Source of the DNA: Tumebacillus permanentifrigoris
Lineage (GTDB): Bacteria > Bacillota > Bacilli > Tumebacillales > Tumebacillaceae
Direction of reading: 5' to 3'
Assembly (NCBI RefSeq): GCF_003148565.1
Contig: NZ_QGGL01000002.1
Location: forward strand, 1-64,000
Length of the DNA stretch: 64,000 nt
Numbering within the stretch: the first letter of the stretch is position 1; the number at the start of each line of letters is the position of its first letter. The notes under the pieces are model-generated. The model did no database searches, had not been told where the DNA came from, and saw only the letters and a list, made by a program, of their open reading frames with translations. Positions 34,701 to 44,900 of this stretch are shown here, one piece after another. Made by a program: the position numbers and the translations under genes.

Positions 34701-34784
34701 CCGATCATGTTCGAAATCCTCCACCGCAAACGCGTGAAGGTCGAACGTCAAGGCAAGAAATGGAACAACTCCTTGCAAGCATAA
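31752..34784 (+). CDS. RND-family efflux pump, SwrC (YerP)-like (1010 aa)
   Basis: It has the two-repeat layout of HAE-type RND permeases: TM1 at the N-terminus (NPIAILIIVLLIAIGG), two large periplasmic-type loops, five further TMs each after about residues 325 and 835, and the central motif GRVVDDSIVVIENI with its paired Asp residues for proton relay. Gram-positive relatives such as SwrC of B. subtilis export lipopeptides and give self-resistance to surfactin. Translation begins at GTG (31752) with AGGAG upstream. The gene converges on the NRPS/PKS operon, so export of, or resistance to, its product is a reasonable inference. Confidence 0.85.
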   Translation: MTQLTKFSLRNPIAILIIVLLIAIGGVYSTTKLNQEMMPDVTPAAIYVNVVWPGASSQEVMNTVTKPLERSLQNVEGVQKVNSSSSDSVSFIRLEFDQGADRDLKKSKVEEAIANVTLPQNAMTPNIIKGGSSTVPILFAAVVPKGSLSADEFQAEVRDHVIPDMKSVSGVGGIEATGLNATKIMISVDPEKLKSQKVTYQQVTQVLQGQNVNAPLGVVTLNKMNETVTLNGALASLDQISNLSLSPNLRLKDVASVQKVESTETVTTVDNKPGVGISLMKNIDANTVKVVADLKDMMAQNSKVELKVIYDSSEAISESVFSMAREGGLGAVFAALLILLFLRNFRATVISVVSIPLSILITLIMLQQFHIALNLMSLAGMIVATGRVVDDSIVVIENIMRRLQNEKMSYELILDSLREVVKAITSSTLTTVAVFAPLGLVSGLIGIVFGPFAITVVLCLIASLIVSITVVPMLAYLMMRKYGSSNHGDHQGTMAKRYKKALEWSLNHKAIVLILSFVVLGGSIPLGMSAGFTFLPSEQNKVVGLTLTLPRGTDLTEVHNAAKNIDEKLRADSRSETVEMVVGTPKGQGKEATVTNVTNWYVLLKPNTDIVKYIDEKKSELKPNREFTTLELFQVPNAANGADVQIIVNGPNKESIKKAAEKITEIVKGVEGTENVKNNLQEGLKGVEIKVRHDDALLHGLTSGQASQMIRPYLTEQKIGTISNGSKQDDLFMQLTPVNGIQSLDVIANLELVDPTGKLFKVKDIADVQEVEQPGALQLQNGNEYASVSAGIISDDKSSTSSKIKDALKGVTLENGASYSLGGANQQIANMVKDMIIAFIIAIGAVYIVLVVTFGEGKAPFAILFSIPFAIIGSMIGIKLSGQPISLPSMIGFLMLIGIVVTNAIVLLDRANQNLEKGVSIREALVNAGGVRLRPILMTAIATMFAILPLTLGLGSSMVISQGLAVVVMGGLISSTFLTLFIVPIMFEILHRKRVKVERQGKKWNNSLQA

Positions 34785-34795
34785 TCAGCAAAGTA

Positions 34796-34832
34796 AACCC
34801 TTGGTCAGCTCTTGCTGATCAGGGGTTTTTTT
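34796..34832 (+). terminator. Rho-independent terminator of the RND gene
   Basis: AACCCTTGGTCAGC pairs with GCTGATCAGGGGTT over 14 bp (two G-U) around a 4-base loop, followed by a T-run. Confidence 0.9.
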
Positions 34833-34836
34833 ATGC

Positions 34837-34877
34837 AAAAAAAAAAGCACCGGCCCTTGAGGGCACGGTGCTTTTTT
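34837..34877 (-). terminator. Rho-independent terminator of the NRPS/PKS operon
   Basis: AGCACCG...CGGTGCT with an inner GCCC/GGGC pair, followed on the minus strand by a run of ten T residues. It lies just after the stop of the last condensation-domain gene, so the operon ends there. Confidence 0.9.
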
Positions 34878-34882
34878 CTCCT

Positions 34883-36388
34883 CTATTCCAAAGTGTCGAA
34901 CAAGCCAAGAGCCGCGACGATGTCGACTTCCTCAGCGGAGATCATGTCGATCTCTGCGAGTGCTTGTTCGGGGTTTTGTGCGATGGCGCGCAGCACGTTG
35001 GCGTACTGTTCGGCCAGCATGCGGATCGTCTCTGGTTCGAACAGATCCGCATTGTACTCAAACGTACACCACAGCGTGTCATCCCCAGTCCGAATGCTCA
35101 AGGACAGGTCAAACTTGACCGCTTCATGGTCGATCAATTCGTACTCCAGTTCAAGGCCGCCGCTCAACTTGATCGGCGGAACCGATTTGTTCAAGTTGAA
35201 CATCACTTGAAACACGGGGGTGTGGCCGGGAACGCGCTCTGGCTGCACAGCGTCTAACACTCGCTCGAAGGGAATGTCTTGGTGTTCAAACGCTTCCATC
35301 GTGCGTTGCTTCACCTGTTGCAACAACTCACGGAACGTCATGTCGGATGAGACGTGACTGCGCAAAGCCAACGAGTTGATAAAGGCACCGATCACCCCGT
35401 GAATTTCCGCAGGTCCGCGCCCGGAGATCGGGAAGCCGACGATGATGTCCTCCAAAGCGGTGTAGCGGTAGAGCAAGGTCTGGAACGCTGCCATCATCGT
35501 CACGAACAAGGTGACTTCCTCGTTGCGGCTCATCTCTTGTACCTGCTCAGGCAGACCTTCTTGCAAGAACAGATTGTGGTGTCGTCCTTTGGAGGTGCGC
35601 ACCAAGGGTCTTACATGGTCAATCGGCAACTCCAGCACCGGCAACGGGCGGCTGAGTTGCTTTTTCCAATACTCCACTTGTTTGTTGACGCGTTCCTCGG
35701 TCAGAAACTCACGCTGCCAAACGGCATAGTCGATCACTTGGACGGGCAATTCAGGAAGCGTTGGGACCCCGCCACGGCTCAGAGTCTCGTACAGGGTGGC
35801 AACTTCTTGGACGAATACACCTGTCGACCAGCCGTCGAAAACGATATGGTGCACCGCCACGACCCAGAGATGTTCGTGCTCCCCGATGCGCAACAATTGT
35901 GTGCGGATCAACGGCAACTCCTCTAGATTGAACGGTTGGCTGCAGACCTCAAAGGCGAGGCGTTGTTCTTCCTCCTGTCGCTCCCCTGCCGCGAGGACGG
36001 AGAGATCGACGAGCGGGATCGGCAAGTTCAACTCCGAGGTCACACGTTGTTCCGGTTGCCCCTCACTCGTAACTTGAAACGTCGTGCGCAACGCTTCGTG
36101 GCGTTTGATGCACTCGTTGAGGCTGCGTTCCAAGAGCTGCGGTTGGAAGGGCCCACGGAACCGCACCGCAACTGGGATGATGTAGGCAGCACTGCCCGAC
36201 TCCACCTGATCAATCCACCACATGCGCTGTTGTGTGTAAGACAGCTCATAGCCATCACGATCGCGCGGGACGCCAGGGATCGTTGCCGATCCCTCGTCCG
36301 CCGCTTGTTTTTTTGCCAATTGTTTCTCTAACAACTCCCGCTGCTTGGGAGAAAGTGACGCCAGACGGGCTAGAAGTTTCTCATTCAT
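34883..36388 (-). CDS. Stand-alone NRPS condensation-domain protein (501 aa)
   Basis: A short N-terminal docking-like helix (LASLSPKQRELLEKQLAKKQ) is followed by one complete condensation domain (residues 45-490): YELSYTQQRMWW, the active-site HHIVFDG, DYAVWQREF, VGFPISGRG, FINSLALRS and HQDIPFERVLDA. No adenylation, carrier or thioesterase domain follows, and a terminator comes next. Its ATG overlaps the PKS stop by 8 bases. As the last protein of the line it would accept the chain from the PKS ACP and condense it with a free amine or alcohol, or with a group on a carrier encoded elsewhere. The family of C domains that end chains in this way is known; the nucleophile here is not. Confidence 0.85.
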   Translation of the reverse strand: MNEKLLARLASLSPKQRELLEKQLAKKQAADEGSATIPGVPRDRDGYELSYTQQRMWWIDQVESGSAAYIIPVAVRFRGPFQPQLLERSLNECIKRHEALRTTFQVTSEGQPEQRVTSELNLPIPLVDLSVLAAGERQEEEQRLAFEVCSQPFNLEELPLIRTQLLRIGEHEHLWVVAVHHIVFDGWSTGVFVQEVATLYETLSRGGVPTLPELPVQVIDYAVWQREFLTEERVNKQVEYWKKQLSRPLPVLELPIDHVRPLVRTSKGRHHNLFLQEGLPEQVQEMSRNEEVTLFVTMMAAFQTLLYRYTALEDIIVGFPISGRGPAEIHGVIGAFINSLALRSHVSSDMTFRELLQQVKQRTMEAFEHQDIPFERVLDAVQPERVPGHTPVFQVMFNLNKSVPPIKLSGGLELEYELIDHEAVKFDLSLSIRTGDDTLWCTFEYNADLFEPETIRMLAEQYANVLRAIAQNPEQALAEIDMISAEEVDIVAALGLFDTLE

Positions 36389-39300
36389 CGTCGCTCTCCT
36401 GTGTGGCTGCAGCTTCTAACAAGGCTTGCATCTCGTCTTCATTGAGATCGCCCAATTCCGCCAACAGGTCTGCCAATTCTTCGTCCTCAGACAGTTCGAG
36501 GTTGCTGACCATCTGCTCGTGTAGGGAGGCAGCCAGTTCGGCAATCGTCGGGCCTTTTAGCAATTCGACGACGGCGAGTTTGACATCAAGGCCTTTTTCT
36601 AAGTTGACGCGCAACTCAATCGCCAGCATCGAGTCCAGACCCAAGGAGTTCAGCGGTTGGTCGTTGGTCAGATTCGCACGGTTCAGACGCATGACATGTG
36701 CTACTACGTCTTGCAGATGTTCTTCCAGCAGCGCCAGTCGTGCGGCATCGTCGCTCTCCGCTTTCCAGTGTACGAGGAAGTCCGTTCCTTGGTTGTCAGA
36801 CTGACCTTCCGATGCGTTCTGCTCCTCGGCTGCAATGTCGAAGATCATCGCTGGAGTCATGCCGCCCGGGTAGTTATTTTGGGCGACGACCGACCAGTTG
36901 GCAATGCAGACAATCAAGTTGGGCTTGTTGTTCATCAGCAAGTTCCCGAATGCTGCCAAGCCTTTCTCCGGCGAGAATTGGTACATCCCACGGCGGTCGA
37001 AGAACTCGATCAGGTCCAGTTTGGTTGCCATCCCGACTTCGGCCCAAGGTCCCCAGTTAATGCTGCAAGCAGACATGCCTTGCGCTTGGCGGTCATAGGC
37101 GAGGGCATCGAGGAAGGCGTTGCCTGCCGAATAGTTGCCTTGGCCCGGGGAGACGATCTGGGATGCGAGCGAGGAGAACATGACGAAGAAATCGAGTTCT
37201 CGCTGTGCGAAGTACTGGTGCAAGTTCCACGACCCGAACACTTTCGGGCGCAGGACGGTGCTGAGGTCTTCCAGTTCCATTTGCAACAACATCTGCGGAC
37301 GTGCCACCCCTGCAGAGTGGACGACACCGCGAATCGCCGGATAGCCCTCCGCTTCGTATGCGGACAGTTTGGCGAACAGGTCCTCGCGATCCGTTACATC
37401 ACAACCGATCACATGGATGCTCGCGCCTAACGCTTCCAGTTCCTTGACGGCAGCGATGCGCTCTCCAACACGGCTCTCGGCGTCATAGTGCGACCAGTCT
37501 GTGCGCGGCGGCAAGGCTTCGCGACCAAACAGCACGACGCGGCGTGCGCCTTGTTCAATCGACCAGCGTGCCACTTGGATGCCGAGTCCCCCGAGCCCGC
37601 CTGTGATCAGGTAGGAGGCATCCGGACGGAAGACAGGTGGCAACGGCAAGGTGAGATCCCCACAGTCCTTGACGCGAACGACATAACGCAGTCCTTGTCG
37701 GAACGCGATCTGATCTTCAATCGTCTTGCCCAACACTTCCTCCAGAACCAGCGCCGCATCCGTAGCCGGTGCAAGGCTTTCGGTGTCGAGGTCGATGATC
37801 CCACCCCAGAGGTCGGTATGCTCTTGGTGACCGATGACGCGCGCCAGTCCCCACAGCGGAGACTGTGCCACTTGCAGGCGTTCCGTGGTTCCCAATACAG
37901 GTTGTGCACCACGCGTAACCAACCAGAGCAGTGGCGAGTGGCGCAGCGTGCCTTGTGCCAACGCTTTGACGAGCAGGAGAACGCTCGCACTACCGATCTC
38001 TTCGGCGTGACGGAGATCGTCCAAGGTTGCTTGATCTCCAGATTGCGCATCGAGGCTCCAGAGGTGGACGATGCCTTTGAACGGTGCTTGGCCTTCCCCC
38101 TTGGTCCACTCCACCAGACGCTCGTAGTGATCGCTATCGATCGGATTGAGGGTTGCGACGCCATCCGCCAGATTCCAGTCGCTGCCACGCTCGATGCGCA
38201 GGACGCTGTCACCACGCTGGTTCAAGTCTTGCACCACCGCATCGCCTACACCTTGACCTTCTGTGAAGACCAGCCACAGACCGGCTGGTTGTGCAGCGGC
38301 TGCCGCTTCCTCCGGTTCAGGACGCGCTTGTTCCTTCCATACCAATTCGCTATAGGTGATGTTGCCGCCACTTCCGCCTTGCGATTCATCGCGCAGAGAT
38401 CGCGCTTCACATTGACCGATCTCCATCAGCAGGTTGCCCTGTTCGTCGATCAGTTGGATGTCGCCGGTGAGCAGCGTGTCGGTTTGCCCGGTGATCTTTG
38501 CGTGAATCCACATTTTTTGCGTCATCGGGATGTTGCGGTAGTAACTGCGGCGCATCGCTGTCGGCATGTAGACGGAGCTCTCCGCACTGTTAAACGGAAG
38601 GGCCGCCGCGAGAACTTGGAAGCAGAGGTCGAGCATCGCCGGGTGGACATGGTATTGATCGATTTCCGCGAGCAGGAGCTCATGAACTTCTACTTTTGCC
38701 AAGGCTTCTCTTGCCCCTTGCCAGAGCTGAGAGATGCCTTGGAAGGTCTGCCCGTATTCCAGACCGAGCGTGCGGAAGTGTGCGTAGCATTGTTCCTTCG
38801 GCACTTCGTGCGTGATGCGCGCTTGCAGGACTTCCATGTTCGGGTTCGCGATGGGGAAGAAGTTGATCGGGCGGAAAACCCCTTTGGCATGTTGCGACCA
38901 TTCGAGACCGTCGTAGTTGGACGAGCGGTAGATCCCGATGTTGCCATTCTCACTGTCCATGCGAACCTGCAGCTTGATGGTCTCCTCTTCATTCAGGAAC
39001 AGAGCTTTGTTGAATTCGACGTCCTGCACCATAACTGCTGGGTGTCCCTTGCCAATCGAGTTCCAGACGGTCGCGATCATCATCTCAGCATACCCAGCGC
39101 CTGGGAAGACAATCGAGCTCTGGATGCGGTGATCTCCGATCCAGTGCAGGTTTTGCAGGTTGATGTCCGTTTCAAACACCGGATGCGGCGCACGAACGGT
39201 ACGTCCGAGCAACGGGTGCAGGTCTTCGCCTAGTCGCTCAGCTCGCGAACGATCCGACTCGTGCCAGTAGCGTTCGCGTTGCCACGGATAGGTCGGGAAT

Positions 39301-41906
39301 TTCACGCGGTTGCCGTCTGCGAAGAACTTGTCCCAGTCGACCGCTACGCCTTGGGTATAGAGCCCGCCGAGGGCATCCAAGACTTGCGGCAGTTCAGGTT
39401 CATTGCGGCGCAAGGAATTCAGCGTGACGCCTTGCTTTTCCAGAAGTGCGAGGCATTCGCGAATCGAGGATGCCAGCACCGGATGCGGCCCGACTTCGAC
39501 GAACACTTGGTAGCCGTCTTCGATCATCCGCGACATCGCGTCTGCAAAGTACACCGGCTCCCGGTTGTTGCGCCACCAGTAGTTCGTGTCCAGCTCCGAA
39601 CCTGTGATGAAGCCACCCGTGACGGTCGAGTAGAGCGGTGTGGTGGTATCTTGCAGTTGGACGACACCCATCGCGTTGTAGAACTCGTCTTTTAGCGGCT
39701 CCAAGTAATGGCTGTGGTACGGTACTTTCCCGGTCAAGAAGCGGCAGAAGACTTGCTGTTCTTGCAACGGATTCACGATTTTTTCCAACGCCTCGGGATC
39801 GCCAACCAGCGTCACGGAGCTTGGCGAGTTGATCGCTGCGAACGAGACGTGGTCTTCGTAGCCCGCCATCGCTTGCTTTGCCTGTTCCATCGGAAGTCCG
39901 AGCGCGACCAGACGGCCTTGGCCGGTGGTTTTTTGCTGCAAGCTGCTGCGGTGGTAGATCAGACGCACCGCTTCGTCGAGCGTCATCGCGCCCGCTTCAT
40001 AGGCAGCCGCCACTTCGCCAGCACTGTGGCCGATGATCGCATCCGCCTGTACTCCCCAGGAGCGCCACAGCGCAGAGAGTGCGACTTGGATCAGGAAGTT
40101 CGCCGGTTGGGCGACTTCGGTCTCGATCATACGGGATTCCGCTTCTGATTTCAGCATCTCGGCCAGCAACGACCAGCCGGAGAGCGCTTGGAATTTCGCA
40201 TCGATCTCTTCGGCCACGGAGCGGAACAGGGGCTCCTCCTGCAGCAATTGATGACCCATGCCCCACCATTGCGGGCCCATGCCGGTGTAGACGAACGCCA
40301 CTTTCGGAACGCCGCCGCGCGGGACTTGACCTGTGGTCAGGCCCGGTGTTGCTTCGCCGGTTTGGAGCACGGTCAGTTTGTCGATCAGGTCTTGCTTGGA
40401 GTTCGCGACCACTGCCGCACGATTCGAATGGTGCGCGCGGTGGTGGGTCAACGTGTAGCCGATGTCCGTGAGCGAGACATCGCTTTTTTCCAAGCGCTCG
40501 ATCAGTTTGCCTGCGTACTCGATGACGCCCTTCTCACTGCGGGCTGAGAGCGGGACGAGCACGGTCTTGTCCTGATCTTGGGTGCGTCGCACGTGTGCGG
40601 AAGGCGCATCTTGCAGGACGACGTGCGCGTTGGTACCGCCGAAGCCAAACGAGTTGACCCCTGCCAGTCGCGGGCCTTCCACGGTCGGCCACGGGGTGTG
40701 TACGAGCGGGACGCGCATCTTGAGTTCGTTGAAGTCGATTTTCGGGTTCGGGTTTTGCAGATGCAAGTGTGCCGGGATCTCGCCGTGTTTCAAGGCAAGC
40801 GTCGCTTTGATCAGCCCGGCGACACCCGCCGCTGCCTCGGTGTGGCCAAAATTGGTTTTGACCGAAGCGATGTAGCAGGCGTTGTCGAGGGTACGGCCTT
40901 CCTTCAAGACGGTGCCCAGTGCGTTGGCTTCAATCGGGTCGCCAACGGGCGTCCCGGTTCCATGCGCTTCCAAGTATTGAATCTCATGCGGTTGCACGCC
41001 TGCGCGTTCCAAGGCTTCCCGGACGAGCAATTGTTGTGCATCGCCGCTCGGGACGGTCAAGCCTTCGCTGTGACCGTCTTGGTTGCAAGCCGTGCCACGG
41101 ATGACCGCGTAGATATCATCGCCATCTGCCAGCGCTTGCTCGTAGGGCTTGAGCACGACCACGCCTGCGCCTTCACCGCGCACATAGCCATTCGCGCTCT
41201 CATCAAACGTCTTGGAGCGACCGGTCGGCGAGAGCATTCCCGCTTTGGATTCGGCGATCGTGATGTTCGGCTTGACCATCACGTTGACACCACCGGCGAC
41301 CGCGAACGAGGTCTCCCCGTTCAGCAAGCTCTGGCAGGCGAGATGCACCGCCACAAGCGAGGACGAGCAGGCCGTGTCGACCGCCACGGACGGGCCGCGG
41401 AAGTCGAACACGTAGGAGAGGCGGTTGGCCAGCAACGTCATCATCACACCTGTCGCGGTATGCGATTCGATCACATCTTGGTTGCTCTCGGTAAATTGCA
41501 GACCTTGGTAGTCGAGGGTAAACCCACCCATGTACACGCCCGTTTTCGAACCTGCCAAGGTTTCGACGACCAGACCGGCGTCCTCAAGCGCTTCATACGT
41601 GGTCTCCATCAACAGGCGTTGCTGCGGGTCGAGCAGTGCGGCTTCACGTGGCGAGATGCCAAAGAAGGCAGCGTCAAACTGATCGACTTGATCCAAAAAC
41701 CCACCCCACTTGGTGTAGGTTTTGCCTGTGGTGGAACGGTTGGGGTTGAAGTAGTGTCGGCCCCAACGATCTGCTGGTACTTCGGAGATCGCGTCCACCC
41801 CTTCTTTGAGCATGGTCCAATAGCTTTCTGGGCTGGTCACACCACCTGGGAAACGGCATCCGATACCAATGATAGCAATCATGTCACGAGTTTGACTCTC
41901 TTTCAA
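36381..41906 (-). CDS. Type I polyketide synthase, KS-AT-DH-KR-ACP (1841 aa)
   Basis: Domains in order: KS (DTACSSS near residue 176, EAHGTGT near 314, KTNFGHTEAAAG), AT (GHSAGE near 627, then VPYHSH at the extender-selectivity loop), DH (DHRIQSSIVFPGAGY near 927 with HPAMLDLCFQ later), KR (ITGGLGGLGIQ near 1439, catalytic Tyr in GNYSAGNAF) and ACP (LGLDSMLAIEL near 1756). There is no ER, so a trans-unsaturated unit is expected. I place the start at TTG 41906: the preceding stop lies inside TAAGGAGGAG, which sits 9 bases before this TTG, while the next ATG is 24 bases further. It extends the chain from the upstream epimerising module and hands it to the lone C-domain protein. Confidence 0.9.
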   Translation of the reverse strand: MKESQTRDMIAIIGIGCRFPGGVTSPESYWTMLKEGVDAISEVPADRWGRHYFNPNRSTTGKTYTKWGGFLDQVDQFDAAFFGISPREAALLDPQQRLLMETTYEALEDAGLVVETLAGSKTGVYMGGFTLDYQGLQFTESNQDVIESHTATGVMMTLLANRLSYVFDFRGPSVAVDTACSSSLVAVHLACQSLLNGETSFAVAGGVNVMVKPNITIAESKAGMLSPTGRSKTFDESANGYVRGEGAGVVVLKPYEQALADGDDIYAVIRGTACNQDGHSEGLTVPSGDAQQLLVREALERAGVQPHEIQYLEAHGTGTPVGDPIEANALGTVLKEGRTLDNACYIASVKTNFGHTEAAAGVAGLIKATLALKHGEIPAHLHLQNPNPKIDFNELKMRVPLVHTPWPTVEGPRLAGVNSFGFGGTNAHVVLQDAPSAHVRRTQDQDKTVLVPLSARSEKGVIEYAGKLIERLEKSDVSLTDIGYTLTHHRAHHSNRAAVVANSKQDLIDKLTVLQTGEATPGLTTGQVPRGGVPKVAFVYTGMGPQWWGMGHQLLQEEPLFRSVAEEIDAKFQALSGWSLLAEMLKSEAESRMIETEVAQPANFLIQVALSALWRSWGVQADAIIGHSAGEVAAAYEAGAMTLDEAVRLIYHRSSLQQKTTGQGRLVALGLPMEQAKQAMAGYEDHVSFAAINSPSSVTLVGDPEALEKIVNPLQEQQVFCRFLTGKVPYHSHYLEPLKDEFYNAMGVVQLQDTTTPLYSTVTGGFITGSELDTNYWWRNNREPVYFADAMSRMIEDGYQVFVEVGPHPVLASSIRECLALLEKQGVTLNSLRRNEPELPQVLDALGGLYTQGVAVDWDKFFADGNRVKFPTYPWQRERYWHESDRSRAERLGEDLHPLLGRTVRAPHPVFETDINLQNLHWIGDHRIQSSIVFPGAGYAEMMIATVWNSIGKGHPAVMVQDVEFNKALFLNEEETIKLQVRMDSENGNIGIYRSSNYDGLEWSQHAKGVFRPINFFPIANPNMEVLQARITHEVPKEQCYAHFRTLGLEYGQTFQGISQLWQGAREALAKVEVHELLLAEIDQYHVHPAMLDLCFQVLAAALPFNSAESSVYMPTAMRRSYYRNIPMTQKMWIHAKITGQTDTLLTGDIQLIDEQGNLLMEIGQCEARSLRDESQGGSGGNITYSELVWKEQARPEPEEAAAAAQPAGLWLVFTEGQGVGDAVVQDLNQRGDSVLRIERGSDWNLADGVATLNPIDSDHYERLVEWTKGEGQAPFKGIVHLWSLDAQSGDQATLDDLRHAEEIGSASVLLLVKALAQGTLRHSPLLWLVTRGAQPVLGTTERLQVAQSPLWGLARVIGHQEHTDLWGGIIDLDTESLAPATDAALVLEEVLGKTIEDQIAFRQGLRYVVRVKDCGDLTLPLPPVFRPDASYLITGGLGGLGIQVARWSIEQGARRVVLFGREALPPRTDWSHYDAESRVGERIAAVKELEALGASIHVIGCDVTDREDLFAKLSAYEAEGYPAIRGVVHSAGVARPQMLLQMELEDLSTVLRPKVFGSWNLHQYFAQRELDFFVMFSSLASQIVSPGQGNYSAGNAFLDALAYDRQAQGMSACSINWGPWAEVGMATKLDLIEFFDRRGMYQFSPEKGLAAFGNLLMNNKPNLIVCIANWSVVAQNNYPGGMTPAMIFDIAAEEQNASEGQSDNQGTDFLVHWKAESDDAARLALLEEHLQDVVAHVMRLNRANLTNDQPLNSLGLDSMLAIELRVNLEKGLDVKLAVVELLKGPTIAELAASLHEQMVSNLELSEDEELADLLAELGDLNEDEMQALLEAAATQESDDE

Positions 41907-41919
41907 AAAACTCTCCTCC

Positions 41920-44900
41920 TTAGGTTTGCACGATGAGGTGAACTTCGGATTCAAATAGGTTCATCAAACGCTGAATGGTCTCTGAATCGTAACGTTTTCC
42001 GGAGAATTGGAAGCCCATCGACAGTTTTCCATCGCGAATCCGTCCACGTATCAAGATCTCAAAGTGATTTTCACTGTCTGCCGGATGGTTTTCTACAAAT
42101 TGATGACCTGGCGACCAGTCCAAGGTCAGCGAGCGCATGTTGTCGTACTGGCCAAAGAAGTTATAGCAGATCTCTGGCATGCGGAAGTTCTCAAACACTT
42201 CGCGCACCGCTGCGTCCTCACTCAGGTAGCGCAGCATGTTGAACGAAGCCCCGCCATGCGGAAGTGCACCCATGTTCTCTACGACTTGCGAAACGGACTC
42301 GCGAATCGATTGATTCTCCGCGATCTGCGCATAGAACGGATACACGCTGGTGAACCAGCCGACGGTGCGCTCAAGGTTGATTCCGTCGTCCTCCACGATC
42401 TGGTCGCGACCATGACCTTCGGTCGCCAAGCCGACCCATGTCTGTCCTGTCCACTTGGCCACGGAGCGCAGCATGGTGGTCAGGAGGACTTCCTTGATCG
42501 AGGTGCCATACCGCTCTGTGACTTCGGTCAGCAGTTGGGTCGTGGTCGTCTCGTCGATGTTGACAAATAGTTCTAGACCGTCAGAGATGAGGTTGGTTCC
42601 CGCTCTGTTGTCGACGGCGATCTCGATCTCCCCAACCACGTCGAGGAACGGTTTCCAGTACGCAAAGGCGCGCTCGCCTTCCTTGCCGTTCATGTGGCGT
42701 TGGCTCACTTGCACCCACTCGTGATAAGGTGTCGACTTCGCCGGGAGTTTCGCTTTTTCCCCACGCTCTAAGCTCTCGTAGAGATAGATCAAGTCTGTGG
42801 TCAGGATCCGGCTGCTCACCATGTCGGTGACGAGGTGGTGAATGACCCAGATCAGACGGCACTTGTTGCCACCGAAGTTCAGCAGGGCAGCATTCATGAC
42901 CAAGCCGTTGGAGAATTTAATGTTCGATTTGAGTTCAGCTTCCACTCGTGCACACTCAGCAAGCACTTCTTCGTGTGCCGTTTCCGGGTATTCATAGACC
43001 TGCAGTTCGAAGTTCGCATCGTTGGGATCGAGGAGTGTCTGGATGACCTGACCCTGTTCGAAGCTGTAGGTGGCGCGCAGCATGTCGTGTTGATGCATCA
43101 GCATCTCCAAAGCCTGTTGCAGCAACGTTGGGTCGACCCGTTTGATCACGTCGAGAATCAGGGCCAACAGGTAGTACTCGCGGTCGGTGTTCTCCAGTTC
43201 GAACAGATGCTGTTGAATCGGTCCGAGCGGGACAACACCAGTGACGGGTGCTTCCTGTTCAAGCGTTTCGTCCACGAACAATCTGTGGAGTTCGACGTGG
43301 TGTGCCAGTTCGGCGATGGTTTGGTATTTGAAAAGATCGGGCGTCTTCACGCGCAGACCCTCGCGGTTGAGCACAGATACGACTTGCATCGAGATGATCG
43401 AGTCGCCCCCGACGCTAAAAAAGTTGTCGTGAACGCTGACTTGCTCCCGATACAGACATTTCTCCCATGCGGTGGCGATCTTGGCTTCCAGTTCGTTTTG
43501 CGGGGCCACGTAGCCGATCGACTCCACGTGCACTTCGAAAGTGAGCAGCTGTTTGCGGTCGATCTTGCCGTTCGGGGTGAGTGGCATCTCGGCGAGACAG
43601 ACGATCTGGGCAGGCACCATGTAGTCGGGCAACTGGCTGGCGATTTCGGCGCGAACAGCAGCGGTGTCGAGCTCCTGCCCGGAATGCGCCGTGCAGAACG
43701 CCACGAGTTGGTGGTTTCCGTTCGCCAGTTTCTGTGCCACGACTGCACCATCATGGACACCGGTTCCTTTCAAGAGACAGTCTTCGATCTCGCCGATCTC
43801 GATGCGGTAGCCACGGATCTTGACTTGATCGTCACGACGACCGATGAACTCGATGGTGCCGTCTGGAAGCATCCGCGCCAGATCTCCCGATTTGTAGAGC
43901 ACAGCTTCTGGCTCCGACGAAAGTGGATTCGGGATGAACGCCTGTGCGCTGCGCTCCGGTTGGTTGCGATATCCGCGCGCCAAGCCGACGCTCTCGATGT
44001 GCAGTTCGCCAATCGCGTTGACCGGACAGGGCTTCAGGTTGTGACCCAGGATGTGGATGCGCGTGTTCGCGATCGGTGTGCCAATCGGAATGTACACCTG
44101 TGTCTCTGGCACCAGATGATCGATGGTGTAGACGGTGGCACAGACGGTCGACTCCGTGGGGCCGTACGCGTTGATGATCAAGATCTGCTCGCCGAAGCGG
44201 CGTTGCCATGCCCGCACCACTTCGCCCTGCAGGGCTTCCCCGGCGACGAAGATGCGCTTCATGGTGCTGAACTTCGCGAGGTCATCGTCGTGCAGATGCT
44301 GGCTGAGTTGGTTAAAGAAGACAGTCGGCAACGTGACAGTAGTCGCCTGCGTGTTGGCCACAACAGCCGAAAACTCTTCCACCGAATGACGCTCATCCTC
44401 TGCGAGCAAGTACAGATGTGCACCGTTCAACAAGGCCGGGAACATCTCCCAGACAGAAGCATCGAAACTAAACGAGGCGAACTGCAAGATCGTATCCTCC
44501 GGGGAGTACCCGAATCGGTCTTTTTTCCACTGCGTGAGGTTGGCAACACCGACGTGGTGCAATTCTGTGCCTTTCGGAAGCCCGGTCGAACCGGACGTGT
44601 AGATCATGTACGCGAGGTCTCTTGCTCCGGTGATGATCTCCAGATCGGAGGTCGCCAAGTCGGTTGGCATGTCTTCGAGGCAGAGCACTTCGTCAGACTC
44701 TTGCAGGCCCAGCGCCTCGACCGTTCCCCGACGGCTGAGCAAGAGCAAGGCACCGCTGTCCTCGATCATGTACCGCACGCGAGATTCCGGATAGCGCGGG
44801 TCGATCGGCACATAGGCTCCACCCGATTTCAGCACACCAAGGATCGCGACAACCGCCTCGATTCCACGCTCCAGCAAGATTCCGACGATGCTCTCCTTGC

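Noticed and set aside
36381-41954. PKS start at the ATG at 41954
   Set aside because: It would overlap the upstream gene by 35 bases and has no ribosome site, whereas the TTG at 41906 is correctly placed after AAGGAGGAG.
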